Source: Dyadobacter sp. (GTDB lineage Bacteria; Bacteroidota; Bacteroidia; Cytophagales; Spirosomataceae). Taken from it: 64,000 nucleotides of DNA. The notes under the pieces were generated by a model, which did not search any database, was not told where the DNA came from, and saw only the letters and a list, made by a program, of their open reading frames with translations. Made by a program: the position numbers and the translations under genes. The first letter of the stretch is position 1. Every line of letters begins with the position of its first letter. This document shows positions 32,521 through 41,832 of this stretch, in pieces. Where the stretch lies: NCBI RefSeq assembly GCF_017744695.1, contig NZ_JAGIAS010000006.1:124001-188000 (forward strand), written 5' to 3'.

Positions 32521-33333
32521 TTAAACCACCATGGAACTATCGCTTTTGGCGGCTGGTGTATCTCCCGCCGCCATTTTTATTTTATCAAAATCCGCATTCA
32601 GTTTCTGGACAAAAAGCGCTACATCGAAGCTGTGTACGACGATGTTCGCCCCTTCTTTCATCCATTGGATCTGCCTTTCGGGTTCGAGCGAGAAGTGGAT
32701 GCCGATGGCTAACCCTTTGGCACGTGTGGTGCGGATAATGTAGGAAACGGCTTTCTCAAACTCCGGATGGTCGTATTGCTCGGGTAATCCAAGGCTTACC
32801 GACAAATCGTGCGGGCCGATGAAAACAGCATCCAGCCCCGGTACCGACAGTAATGCATCCAGGTTATCCATCGCCGGAACGCTTTCGATATTAGCAATGC
32901 AGATATTTCCCGCATTGTATTTTGCCACGTAGTCCCGCATATTTTCGGGCACTGGCACGGCCCCGCTCAGGTAATCCTGTAAAACCTCGCCTTTCAGTGG
33001 CCGGTATTTGGTAGCACCGACCAGTTCCGTTACCTGCGCCGTTGATTCGAGATAGGGAGCTACGATGCCTTTTGCACCCGCATCGATGGCCTGGCAGGCA
33101 AGATATGGATCGGGGCACGGAATGCGGACGATGGGTGTAATGCCCAAATGCCGGAATTGCTGGCATAATGTGGCCATTTCCGTTCTGCCCAGGGGGATGT
33201 GCTCGGTATCGATGAATACAAAGTCGACGCCGGTTTTCTTCACAGCTGCGGGCCACATCGGGCCGGTGGAGGTAATGCAGGTGCCGTACACATTGCCCCC
33301 GCTTTTCAGTTTTTCAAGTAATGTGGATTCCAT
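32521..33333 (-). CDS. HpcH/HpaI family aldolase
   Basis: A 270-residue class II metal-dependent aldolase, started at MESTLLEKLKSGG (33333) because the longer frame overlaps the upstream gene. Blocks seen are DFVFIDTEHIPLGR (base site), IVRIPCPDPYLACQAIDAGAKGIVAPYLES, IANIESVPAMDNLDALLSVPGLDAVFIGPHDLSVSLG (metal-binding Glu and Asp) and GIHFSLEPERQIQWMKEGANIVVHSFD. The family cleaves 2-keto-3-deoxy acids into pyruvate and an aldehyde. It lies 14 bp after the glycosidase-like gene, so it probably handles an acid sugar from the same glycan. The exact substrate is unknown. Confidence 0.85.
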   Translation of the reverse strand: MESTLLEKLKSGGNVYGTCITSTGPMWPAAVKKTGVDFVFIDTEHIPLGRTEMATLCQQFRHLGITPIVRIPCPDPYLACQAIDAGAKGIVAPYLESTAQVTELVGATKYRPLKGEVLQDYLSGAVPVPENMRDYVAKYNAGNICIANIESVPAMDNLDALLSVPGLDAVFIGPHDLSVSLGLPEQYDHPEFEKAVSYIIRTTRAKGLAIGIHFSLEPERQIQWMKEGANIVVHSFDVALFVQKLNADFDKIKMAAGDTPAAKSDSSMVV

Positions 33334-33347
33334 CGTGAGATCTTCAA

Positions 33348-35768
33348 TTATTGTTTCATCAACCATATTTCCGTCACCTGCGAGCCGCGCTCGCCCTCGC
33401 CGCAGGTCCATTCAAAAACGACTTTGCCGTCGGCAGTGGCTGCTTTGGGTACATTGAATTCGAATGTGGGCTGTTCGCCGGTTTGGATAAAATCGTGGAT
33501 TGTCTGGCCGTCGTCGGTGGTCATGCGCATACGCGAGCGGAAGCGGCCTGTGTAGGAAATGCGGATTCGGTAAGTAGCATCGGGGTCGAGGTTGTCGTAA
33601 CGGATTTGCAATGGCTGGTCGTAGAGGGTTTTGGCCTGCTTCATCCAGGCGCGCGGGGTTATCTGTCCTTTGAAACCGGTGGCCTGAATTTCATCCACCC
33701 ATTCTTCTCCCACCAAGCCGACGCCGAAACCGATCCGGGGCGATTGCAAACTACCCGGATCTTGCTCCCAGGACAGGGCCGGAACCACCCGATACCAGCT
33801 TTCCGGATCGCCGAAATGGTCGTAAAACCCACCCGGGCCCGGGTCTGTGCGATGCAACAGCTGATCGATTTCCCGCAGCATTTCGGCCTCGCTGGTCAGC
33901 TTTTCAATCCTTTTGAATTGATCCAGCAAGTAGGGTGCATCGTTCAGCGGCATGTTGATCAGATCCACAAAATTACCGCGGCCGGACATGGCGCCGTGTT
34001 TTTTCATAGTCAGCTGTGCACCGATGCTTTTGAATAGTGAATCGGCCAGGTCGTAGCATTTTTGCTGATGATCCGGAAGGATACGTTCTTTCCAGGCCTT
34101 TTCCAACAGACCCTCTGCATTGCGTATCGCTTTCACGGCCCCGGACGTGCCGGCAGATGCCAGTGCGCGTCGGGCTTGTTGTTCCAGTTCAAGTTCGTAA
34201 ATCAGCCGCTGGCGGGTGTAATCGTCAAAATAAGCCCGGATCAGCCCCATCTGGAACCTTGGATTTTGCATTAATTTCAAAGGCGCATTCTTTTCTATTG
34301 ACTGCCATTGGCGGAGCGTAATGCCGATCCCGTCATTGTCGACTACCTCGCCGCGCCAGTTCTTTTCAAGGTCGACGATCGCCTGTGCGCCTGTTTCCTT
34401 ATATCCAGGGCCGAAAAAGAGCCTGGAATAGTCGCGCAAGGTCTCGATGACCGGCATTTCCGGGTCCCAATCCTGATCGCTCCACACAAACTTATTGACA
34501 TCGTCGTTGGTACCTTCAGAGTAGCTTACACTGCCGATCCCGTATTGATCCAGTGCATTGTGGATGGCTTTTTCATCAAATGGACGCGGGTTGATGCTCT
34601 CGCGCCCGAGCGTCATCGCCCACGCGAGGTCCCAATGCGGTACCGGATATTGCGCCGAGTAGTTATGCGTGATGTCGGGATAATGCCGGATCGGGATCGA
34701 AGGTTTAAGCATCTCCCTGATCTTCTGTACCGGAATTTTTACCCATGGCCCGAATACTACGCCACCAAACCAGGGATATTCCTTATTCGCATGACTGAAA
34801 AACGCGTCGAACCATTTTTGGGTTGGACGAAATACCTGGGGCGAAACCCAGATTTTGGCTTTTGGATGGTATTTCTGTAATAAGGCCGCTTCTTTTTCCA
34901 GCCATGCGAAAAGTACGTCGGGTTCCAATTCGCCCGGATCACCCGCGGGTACGAACAGACCGTCGAGTTTGGGCAAACTTGCAAATACCTGGTCGCGCTC
35001 GGCGAGTTCCTTTGCGATGGAATCCGGGTGGGTGTAGTTTTTACCCATATTCGGGTACCACATCGATACCTCGAGACCATATGATTTGCAAATGCGCGAT
35101 TGCTCGACGATCATTTGTGCGGCAGATATTTTCATATGCGGGCTGGTAGCGTCGTCGTCCGTGCGAGGCGGAAGGATTTCAATCGTGTTAGCACCAAACA
35201 GCGCCAGTTCGCGGATGTACTGGTCGAAACCGGCAACGGTGAATGCATCATAGGCATTGGTTTTGGGGCGGTAACCGAGCTGGTGGCCGCGCATCGGGTA
35301 CCGTGGACTGGTGCTGATCGCCAGCCGGCCATCAATCTGCAATTTGCCGCTGGTCATTTCCGCTTTCCTTAGGAACCGACCGACGCCGTATAATATCCCC
35401 CGGGCATCTTTTCCGGCAATAATTATGGTGTTCGAGGGACCCACGACCAGTTTGAAACCCTCACTTTTTGATTCGGGTAATGTGGAAACGGCATTTCTGT
35501 ATGGCTCCGGCAATTTGCCTAGCTCGCTCTCGGATACGACCAGGATCACATTTCCGTTTTTCAGCAGTTTTTTGGCTACGGGTAGTTTGATACCCGTCCG
35601 CTTTTCGACCTCATTTTGCAAAACTTCGATGCTTCGGAACAATGTAGTTTTGTCGTTCGGACTGAAAATCTGGCTTTTGGATAAATCAATGGATTGCGAA
35701 AAGGCGAAGCCGGTCCGCAGGGTTACAATCAGAAGGATCAGGAATCGAAAAGATGTTCTGTAAGGCAT
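33348..35768 (-). CDS. GH20b-domain glycoside-hydrolase-like protein, family unassigned
   Basis: An 806-residue exported protein (signal peptide to ~residue 24). Residues ~25-145 resemble the GH20b zincin-like domain that precedes catalytic barrels in GH20, GH67 and GH84 enzymes. Residues ~155-480 look like a TIM barrel starting PMRGHQLGYRPKTNAYDAF, with ELALFGANTIEILPPRTDDD. An acidic motif AGDPGE (Asp277, Glu280) falls where GH20 has its Asp-Glu pair. A helical part (~480-640) and a C-terminal beta domain (~650-806) follow. It may be an exo-acting glycosidase of a family I cannot name. It lies between the membrane acyltransferase gene (4-bp gap) and the aldolase gene. Confidence 0.7.
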   Translation of the reverse strand: MPYRTSFRFLILLIVTLRTGFAFSQSIDLSKSQIFSPNDKTTLFRSIEVLQNEVEKRTGIKLPVAKKLLKNGNVILVVSESELGKLPEPYRNAVSTLPESKSEGFKLVVGPSNTIIIAGKDARGILYGVGRFLRKAEMTSGKLQIDGRLAISTSPRYPMRGHQLGYRPKTNAYDAFTVAGFDQYIRELALFGANTIEILPPRTDDDATSPHMKISAAQMIVEQSRICKSYGLEVSMWYPNMGKNYTHPDSIAKELAERDQVFASLPKLDGLFVPAGDPGELEPDVLFAWLEKEAALLQKYHPKAKIWVSPQVFRPTQKWFDAFFSHANKEYPWFGGVVFGPWVKIPVQKIREMLKPSIPIRHYPDITHNYSAQYPVPHWDLAWAMTLGRESINPRPFDEKAIHNALDQYGIGSVSYSEGTNDDVNKFVWSDQDWDPEMPVIETLRDYSRLFFGPGYKETGAQAIVDLEKNWRGEVVDNDGIGITLRQWQSIEKNAPLKLMQNPRFQMGLIRAYFDDYTRQRLIYELELEQQARRALASAGTSGAVKAIRNAEGLLEKAWKERILPDHQQKCYDLADSLFKSIGAQLTMKKHGAMSGRGNFVDLINMPLNDAPYLLDQFKRIEKLTSEAEMLREIDQLLHRTDPGPGGFYDHFGDPESWYRVVPALSWEQDPGSLQSPRIGFGVGLVGEEWVDEIQATGFKGQITPRAWMKQAKTLYDQPLQIRYDNLDPDATYRIRISYTGRFRSRMRMTTDDGQTIHDFIQTGEQPTFEFNVPKAATADGKVVFEWTCGEGERGSQVTEIWLMKQ

Positions 35769-35771
35769 GGG

Positions 35772-36872
35772 TTAGAGCTTAATGAAAATCCGTTTTTTAT
35801 AGAGCAGATAAGCCGGAATGAAATTGATACACACAAAAAAGAGCGCGTAAAGCATGCTGGCCAAGCGCGGGTCCATTCCCGTTTGCGACAATGCGGCAAC
35901 AGCATGATGGTTCAAAGTATCGCCGCCGGCAGGCATAATGTAAAATAACAATGCAAGAATATCGGCCAGAACGTACGCGGCAATCGCATTGGCCCCGAAA
36001 ATGACACCTGGCATAGTGCCGCGCTTGCGCCCTCGAATGTCGATCAGGAAATACAATGCACCAAGCAGCATGGAAGCGAAACCGGAAGTTACCAGTACAA
36101 AAGAGCTGGTCCAGAGGTTTTCATTGGTAGGGAAAATCAGGTTCCAGAAATAGCCCAAAGCGGCGCTGGCAAAGCCTGCGGTTAGCAGGTAGTTGCTCTT
36201 TTCGTTGGGAGATAGCGGCAGGAGCATCAATTGGCCTGCGAGTATGCCGGTAATGGTGGTTGCGATGGACGGAAATGTGCTCAAAATCCCTTCGGGGTCC
36301 CAGTTACCCTGCCACATTTTGCCTGGCAAGTATTGCTGGTCGATCCACGCAGCGAGGTTCACACCCGGTTCGAGCATGACCTTACCAATGCCGGGCGTCG
36401 GGATGGTGGTCAAGCCGAGCCAGTAGAGCAGGAGAATGGTAATGGCCAGGCCGAGTTGTTGCTTCCAGTTGGTATTTAAGAAAAGGATCGCGCACACGAG
36501 AAACACGATCGCGATGCGGTGGAGTGTGCCGGTGTAGCGCAGATTGGCGAAGTTGAAATCGGGCAGCATATTGAGTAACATGCCAACTGCAAATATTTTC
36601 AGCGAGCGGATGATGATCTTGCGGTACAATTCACCCTTCGGCGCACGCCGTTTCTTGGAATAGGCCAATGCAATGGAAACGCCGACGATAAAAAGGAAAG
36701 TAGGCGCGATGAGGTCCGTAAATGTCAGTCCGTTCCACCGGGTATGGCGGAGCGTGGGAAACACAAAATCCTCGTGTCCCGGGAAATTAACCATGATCAT
36801 TGCCGCAATGGTAAACCCACGCATTGCGTCCAGCGAGAGTAATCGAGACGAAGGGACAGAGGGGTTTTCCAT
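35772..36872 (-). CDS. HGSNAT-like (DUF5009) multipass membrane acyltransferase
   Basis: A 366-residue protein with about ten membrane spans. It opens RLLSLDAMRGFTIAAMIMVNFPG, the signature of the heparan-alpha-glucosaminide N-acetyltransferase/YeiB-like family, followed by LTFTDLIAPTFLFIVGVSIALAYSKK and TLHRIAIVFLVCAILF. Human HGSNAT acetylates terminal glucosamine using cytosolic acetyl-CoA. Bacteroidota homologues are common in glycan-degradation loci, so acetylation of a sugar end before hydrolysis by an N-acetylhexosaminidase is a plausible role. It is the first gene of the leftward arm, divergent from the GH20 gene. Confidence 0.85.
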   Translation of the reverse strand: MENPSVPSSRLLSLDAMRGFTIAAMIMVNFPGHEDFVFPTLRHTRWNGLTFTDLIAPTFLFIVGVSIALAYSKKRRAPKGELYRKIIIRSLKIFAVGMLLNMLPDFNFANLRYTGTLHRIAIVFLVCAILFLNTNWKQQLGLAITILLLYWLGLTTIPTPGIGKVMLEPGVNLAAWIDQQYLPGKMWQGNWDPEGILSTFPSIATTITGILAGQLMLLPLSPNEKSNYLLTAGFASAALGYFWNLIFPTNENLWTSSFVLVTSGFASMLLGALYFLIDIRGRKRGTMPGVIFGANAIAAYVLADILALLFYIMPAGGDTLNHHAVAALSQTGMDPRLASMLYALFFVCINFIPAYLLYKKRIFIKL

Positions 36873-36904
36873 ATCAGCTGTTTATAGGGTTATGTACGGC
36901 GAGG

Positions 36905-36941
36905 GGGTGCAAAAGGGCTACTCCCGACGCTTTTTGCACCC
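36905..36941. repeat. Inverted repeat in the divergent acyltransferase/GH20 promoter region
   Basis: GGGTGCAAAA (36905-36914) pairs exactly with TTTTGCACCC (36932-36941) across a 17-nt loop. The placement between divergent genes argues for a regulatory element rather than a terminator. Confidence 0.5.
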
Positions 36942-36973
36942 TTCACTAGTATATTTTACGCAATTGTCAGTAA

Positions 36974-36993
36974 TTAGGAAGTTGTATTCCTAA
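36974..36993. promoter_or_regulatory. Palindromic operator candidate upstream of the GH20 gene
   Basis: TTAGGAAGTTGTATTCCTAA has perfect 7-bp arms (TTAGGAA/TTCCTAA) and a 6-bp centre. It lies 36 bp before the GH20 start codon. It may bind the XylR-type regulator encoded at the end of the same gene run. Confidence 0.5.
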
Positions 36994-37028
36994 CACCGGA
37001 AAAATCATCCCCCAGCCTTTTTGACCTT

Positions 37029-39635
37029 ATGAAGAAACTACTCCCGCTTTCGCTTCTCCTGTGTGGTATGCTGCTGATCGCAGGCTGCAAAAGATCAGGC
37101 GATGTAACCAAGGAACAAGCCGAGAAAATCGCGGTTTCCTGGAAGCTTGTCAGCAATTTTACGGAACCTGATGGTACGTTTAAAGCACAGTTTACGATCC
37201 GCAACGGGAGTGATTTTACGCTGGACGGTTCAAACTGGAAACTGTTTTGGAATATGTCGCCGCGGCCGATCCAGTCCAACAAAACGCCGGAGCCGGCGGT
37301 AGTGAAGCATATCAACGGCGACTGGTACCAGATGGTACCGGCAAAGGATTTTATCATGCGCCCGAAGGATTCGATGACCATTACCTACACGGGCACGGAA
37401 GGGGTGATCAAGGAAACGGATGCGCCGCTGGGCTTGTATTTTGTGTTTTATGATGATGAGGGCAAGGAAAAGAGCATCGTTGAGGTAGCAGACTATGCCA
37501 TCGAGCCATTCACTACCAAGGAGCAGATCCTTCGCGGCAAAATGGATTTGAAAGAGGTGCCGACGGCCGAAACGCGTTATAAGGCAAACACCGCCTTTAC
37601 AAAACTGGGCGAAGAGCAGCTTTTGAAAATCATCCCAAGCCCGGTAAAACTCGTTCCTGCTGCTGGTACATTCACATTAACCGGTAAAACGAATGTATTC
37701 TACCAGGAAGGGCTCGAAAGCGAGGCCAGATACCTGATCAGCAAATTGAAAACGCTCACCGGTACCGACCTGCCGATCCGGGCCGGCTTGCCTAATAAAG
37801 GTTCTTCGGAAGAGGCGGCCATTGTTTTGAAAACAGGTAAAGTAGCGGTGAATGGCATTTCCAGCGAAGCATACAATCTCAATATTGGTCAAACAGGCAT
37901 TACGATCGAGGGGAGCGATGCCGCAGGCGTATTTTACGGCGTTCAAAGTCTTTTGCAACTCGCTCCGACAGACGCTTATCAGAAGCCTGTCGCTTCGGTG
38001 GGCTTTGCATACGTGCAGGTGCAGGACGCGCCACGATTTCAGTTCAGGAGTTTGCACCTGGATGTAGCACGTAACTTCCAGACGAAGGAATCGGTGAAAC
38101 GCATAATCGACCTGCTTTCATCTTATAAGGTCAACCATTTATTGCTTTATACTACCGAGGACGAAGGTTGGCGGATCGAGATCGACGGCCTGCCGGAACT
38201 TACACAGGTAGGCGCGCAACGCCAGCACACGTCGGGTATGAATGCGAACGCATTGCACCCGGGCTATGGGTCGGGACCGGTCGCCAACGAGAAAGGCAAG
38301 CATGGAAGCGGCTATTACACCAAGGCTGATTTCATTGAAATACTTAAATATGCCCATGAGCGGCACATCAAAATCATCCCTGAACTGAACTTCCCGGGCC
38401 ACGCATTGGCGGCTATCAAATCGATGGAGGCGAGGTATGAGCGGTTGATGAAGGAAGGCAAAGAAAAGGAGGCGAATGAGTACCGTCTGATCGATCCGGA
38501 TGATAAGTCGGTTTACATTTCGGCACAAGGGTACAAGAACAATGTCGTGAGCGTCGCGCGTGAATCGACCTACAATTTCTTTGTGAAAGTGGTGGATGAA
38601 ATCGCGAAACTGTACGAGCAGGCGGGTTTGAAAATGGATACTTTCCACACCGGCGGCGACGAGGTGGCGGATGGTGTGTGGACGAAATCGCCGATGGCAG
38701 CCAAGCTGTTGCAGGAACATCCCGAGGTGAAAGGGCCGCGCTATTTGCAATCTTACTTTTTCAGGAAACTTCTGCCTATGCTCGAAAAACGTAACCTGAA
38801 AGTGCATGGCTGGGAAGAGGTGGCATTGAATAAAACGGAAACGGGCGCTTATCTCGCCAATCCGGAGTTCGTCGGGCACGAGGTGTATCCGTACGTTTGG
38901 AACAATGTGTATGATGTGGATCTGGGTAATCGACTGGCGAACGCCGGCTATCCGGTGGTGCTATGTAATGTGACCAACTTCTATTTCGACATGTCGTACA
39001 ACAACGATCCCAAGGAACCGGGCCTGTATTGGGGCGGGTTTGTAGATACCCGCGACAACTGGGCATTTGCGCCATTCAATATGTTCCGTACCACCGAGGA
39101 AACCGCTATGGGCAAGCCGATGAAGGAGGAGTTTGTGGGGAAACAGCAGATGAAACCCGAGGCGCGTAAGAACGTTTATGGTATCGAGGCACAGCTCTGG
39201 AGCGAGACAATCAAGGGACGTGATATGATGGAGTATTCGATCCTGCCTAAGCTTTTGGGCTTTTCCGAGAGCGCCTGGGCAGCCGAAAGGAAGTGGGAAA
39301 ACGTAGCCGACGATGCGGCCAGAAAGGCAATGATGGCCGAAGGGTGGAATATTTTTGCAAACTCGATAGCCCAAAAGCATCTCCCGAGACTAAAGTATAT
39401 CAACGGGGGCTATCATTACCGCTTGCCTCAACCGGGCGCGATCATAGAAAACGGAATGTTGAAAGCGAATGTGGAACTGCCAGGCCTGGCAATCCGCTAC
39501 ACGACCGACGGCTCCGAGCCTACCGAGACTTCGCAACTTTACGAAAGCCCTGTGAAAGTCTCGGGTACTGTTACGCTGAAAAGCTTCGATCTGGCCGGAC
39601 GATCGAGCCGCAGCAGTGTAGTGACAGCCCGTTGA
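37029..39635 (+). CDS. Beta-N-acetylhexosaminidase, GH20 lipoprotein
   Basis: An 868-residue lipoprotein (lipobox LIAGC, Cys20). Residues ~35-170 form an N-terminal carbohydrate-binding domain (CHB_HEX type: WKLVSNFTEPDGTFKAQFTIRN), ~195-335 a GH20b domain, ~340-780 the catalytic barrel, and the last ~75 residues a C-terminal beta domain (AIRYTTDGSEPTETSQLYES). The catalytic pair is Asp544-Glu545 in FHTGGDEVADG, which together support substrate-assisted cleavage of GlcNAc or GalNAc. FRSLHLDVARNFQ and LWSETIKG are further active-site blocks. It should release N-acetylhexosamine outside the cytoplasm for the carrier and kinase encoded downstream (gap 47 bp to the kinase). Confidence 0.95.
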   Translation: MKKLLPLSLLLCGMLLIAGCKRSGDVTKEQAEKIAVSWKLVSNFTEPDGTFKAQFTIRNGSDFTLDGSNWKLFWNMSPRPIQSNKTPEPAVVKHINGDWYQMVPAKDFIMRPKDSMTITYTGTEGVIKETDAPLGLYFVFYDDEGKEKSIVEVADYAIEPFTTKEQILRGKMDLKEVPTAETRYKANTAFTKLGEEQLLKIIPSPVKLVPAAGTFTLTGKTNVFYQEGLESEARYLISKLKTLTGTDLPIRAGLPNKGSSEEAAIVLKTGKVAVNGISSEAYNLNIGQTGITIEGSDAAGVFYGVQSLLQLAPTDAYQKPVASVGFAYVQVQDAPRFQFRSLHLDVARNFQTKESVKRIIDLLSSYKVNHLLLYTTEDEGWRIEIDGLPELTQVGAQRQHTSGMNANALHPGYGSGPVANEKGKHGSGYYTKADFIEILKYAHERHIKIIPELNFPGHALAAIKSMEARYERLMKEGKEKEANEYRLIDPDDKSVYISAQGYKNNVVSVARESTYNFFVKVVDEIAKLYEQAGLKMDTFHTGGDEVADGVWTKSPMAAKLLQEHPEVKGPRYLQSYFFRKLLPMLEKRNLKVHGWEEVALNKTETGAYLANPEFVGHEVYPYVWNNVYDVDLGNRLANAGYPVVLCNVTNFYFDMSYNNDPKEPGLYWGGFVDTRDNWAFAPFNMFRTTEETAMGKPMKEEFVGKQQMKPEARKNVYGIEAQLWSETIKGRDMMEYSILPKLLGFSESAWAAERKWENVADDAARKAMMAEGWNIFANSIAQKHLPRLKYINGGYHYRLPQPGAIIENGMLKANVELPGLAIRYTTDGSEPTETSQLYESPVKVSGTVTLKSFDLAGRSSRSSVVTAR

Positions 39636-39682
39636 CCGAACTGATCGTTTAACGCAGCTTACAGCTCAACTCCTCACCGTCG

Positions 39683-40513
39683 ATGAACATTGGTGTAGAT
39701 CTCGGCGGCACGAACATTCGTGCCGGCATCGAGTCGGGTGGCCATATTACCCGGCAAAATCAGACATTACTGGCCAATAAACATTCACTGTCGGCAACAC
39801 TTGACCAACTGATGGATGTGATCCGTCCGCTGACGGCCTACCCCGTAAAGGGCATAGGCATTGGGGTGCCTTCGGTCGTGGATGTGAGCAAGGGCATTGT
39901 TTATAATGTCATGAATATCCCCTCCTGGGAAGAGGTCGCATTGCGTGATATTGTGGAAAAGGAATTCAATCTGCCGGTTTCTGTAAATAATGACGTGAAT
40001 TGCTTCATACTCGGCGAGCACCGGTTCGGACTGGCGAGGAAATTCCGGTCGGTGATCGGGATGGCGATTGGCACAGGGCTGGGCTCGGGCATTATCATCG
40101 ATAACCATTTGTATGCGGGAAAGAATTGCGGGGCAGGGGAGATCGGGATGCTGCCTTACAAGGATTCAATACTGGAAAACTATGTATGCAGCCGGTTTTT
40201 CGAAGATTCCCTGGGTATCGATGCATTTGCAGCGCACGAGGCGGCATTGAAAGGTAGCAGGGAGGCCATTGAAGTCTGGGAAGAATTCGGGGTACACCTG
40301 GGTGCGGTGATCAAGGCGATCATGTACACCTACGACCCCGAGGCGATCGTCATGGGCGGTTCCATTGCGAAGGCCAACCGGTTTTTTCAGGATAGCATGC
40401 TGGACAGCATTCAGGATTTCGCATATCCCGAATCTTTGAAAAGGCTGACACTACTGCTATCCGAAAACGAGAATATTGCATTGCTGGGTGCTGCGGCACT
40501 GCTCGACGATTGA
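39683..40513 (+). CDS. ROK family sugar kinase
   Basis: A 276-residue ROK protein without an HTH domain, so a kinase rather than a repressor. The phosphate-binding start is MNIGVDLGGTNIRAGIESG, the catalytic Asp is in VSVNNDVNCFILGEHRFG, and the second phosphate loop is IGTGLGSGIIIDNHLYAGKNCGAGEIGMLPY. The canonical Cys-rich zinc motif of many ROK kinases is not evident (only a partial ENYVCSRFF). The context (GH20 enzyme upstream, sugar MFS carrier downstream) suggests phosphorylation of imported N-acetylhexosamine or glucose. No signal peptide is present. Confidence 0.88.
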   Translation: MNIGVDLGGTNIRAGIESGGHITRQNQTLLANKHSLSATLDQLMDVIRPLTAYPVKGIGIGVPSVVDVSKGIVYNVMNIPSWEEVALRDIVEKEFNLPVSVNNDVNCFILGEHRFGLARKFRSVIGMAIGTGLGSGIIIDNHLYAGKNCGAGEIGMLPYKDSILENYVCSRFFEDSLGIDAFAAHEAALKGSREAIEVWEEFGVHLGAVIKAIMYTYDPEAIVMGGSIAKANRFFQDSMLDSIQDFAYPESLKRLTLLLSENENIALLGAAALLDD

Positions 40514-40563
40514 TGTAATGCAGTTTTAAATTAAATTAGGCTACCAAACCACGCGCAGCCCTC

Positions 40564-41820
40564 ATGCAAAGGAATATTTTCATCGTAGTACTGATCTTCC
40601 TGATCTTTTTCGTCATTTCGTTTCTGACCAACATTCTCGGTCCGATTATCCCCGACATTGTCAAAAGCTTCGATCTGAGCATCGGATTGGCGGGTTTCCT
40701 GCCTTTTGCATTCTTCGTCGCTTATGGAGTGATGTCGATTCCGGCGGGGTTGATGGTGGAGAAATTCGGCGAAAAGGTAATGTTAATTGGCGCGTTCCTG
40801 CTGGCATTCGGGGGCGCATTACTCTTTGCATTGATACCAGGTTTTGCTATCGCACTATTTTCCTTGTTCCTGATCGGCATTGGAATGGCCATTTTGCAGG
40901 TAGTCATTAATCCGCTTTTGCGAGTTTCGGGCGGGGAGGAGAAGTTTGCATTCTATTCAGTACTGGCGCAGCTGTTTTTTGGCGCGGCATCGTTCCTGAG
41001 CCCGTTGCTTTACAGTTATCTTGTGCTAAATGTGCATTCAGACAACTCCGGTTTTTTGATTGATATATTAAATGGATTGGTCCCCGAAAACCTGAAATGG
41101 GTTTCGCTGTACTGGGTTTTCGCGGCGATTGCCCTGGCGATGGTGGTGGTGATAGCAGTTGTAAAATTCCCGAAAGTAGAACTGCTGGAAGATGAGCGGA
41201 TTGACGTGGGCAAGTCGTTTGGCGAACTGGCGGCGAACAAGCTGGTATGGTTGTTCTTCCTCGGCATATTTGCGTATGTGGGTACGGAGCAGGGCATTGC
41301 CAACTGGATTTCCCAATTCTTACAAACTTACCACGAGGTGGATCCGGCCACGACCGGCGCTTCGGTTATTTCTTATTTCTGGGGCCTGCTTACCATCGGT
41401 TGTTTCCTTGGATTGATATTATTGAAAATCTTCGATAGCCGGAAAGTGCTTATTTTCTTCACTTGCGGCGGCATTGCATCGCTTCTGATGGCCCTTTTTG
41501 GTTCGAAAGGAATGGCGCTGATAGGCTTTCCAATGGCTGGTTTTTTTGCCTCAGTCATGTATTCGGTGATATTCTCACTGGCATTGAACTCGGTACCAAG
41601 GCATCACGGGACGTTTTCCGGTATTCTTTGTGCGGGTATCGCAGGTGGCGCGGTAGTTCCGCTGATCGTCGGCGGCCTGGGAGAATTGGTAGGGCTGCGT
41701 TTCGCCATGCTTTTCCTGTTAATTCCACTGGGCTATATTTTGAGTATCGGCATGTGGGCCAAACCGCTGGTCAATAATGAAACGGTATCGAGCGTGAAGG
41801 AGCTGTTCAAGCTTGGTTGA
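40564..41820 (+). CDS. Sugar MFS transporter, FucP/NagP-like
   Basis: A 418-residue transporter with 12 predicted spans. The order resembles the FHS/FucP family: FLTNILGPIIPDIVKSFDLSIGLAGFLPFAFFVAYGVMSIPAGLMVEKFGEK, then LLRVSGGEEKFAFYSVLAQLFFGAASFLSP, and FAYVGTEQGIANWISQFL in the second half. Members take up fucose, glucose or N-acetylglucosamine by proton symport. Given the GH20 hexosaminidase and ROK kinase it most likely carries an N-acetylhexosamine across the inner membrane. It starts 50 bp after the kinase stop and is followed 12 bp on by the regulator gene. Confidence 0.9.
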   Translation: MQRNIFIVVLIFLIFFVISFLTNILGPIIPDIVKSFDLSIGLAGFLPFAFFVAYGVMSIPAGLMVEKFGEKVMLIGAFLLAFGGALLFALIPGFAIALFSLFLIGIGMAILQVVINPLLRVSGGEEKFAFYSVLAQLFFGAASFLSPLLYSYLVLNVHSDNSGFLIDILNGLVPENLKWVSLYWVFAAIALAMVVVIAVVKFPKVELLEDERIDVGKSFGELAANKLVWLFFLGIFAYVGTEQGIANWISQFLQTYHEVDPATTGASVISYFWGLLTIGCFLGLILLKIFDSRKVLIFFTCGGIASLLMALFGSKGMALIGFPMAGFFASVMYSVIFSLALNSVPRHHGTFSGILCAGIAGGAVVPLIVGGLGELVGLRFAMLFLLIPLGYILSIGMWAKPLVNNETVSSVKELFKLG

Positions 41821-41832
41821 AAGGGTATTTAT

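Noticed and set aside
33351-34037. Open frame antisense to the GH20b-domain protein gene
   Set aside because: The minus-strand protein has a signal peptide and domain structure; the plus-strand frame does not.
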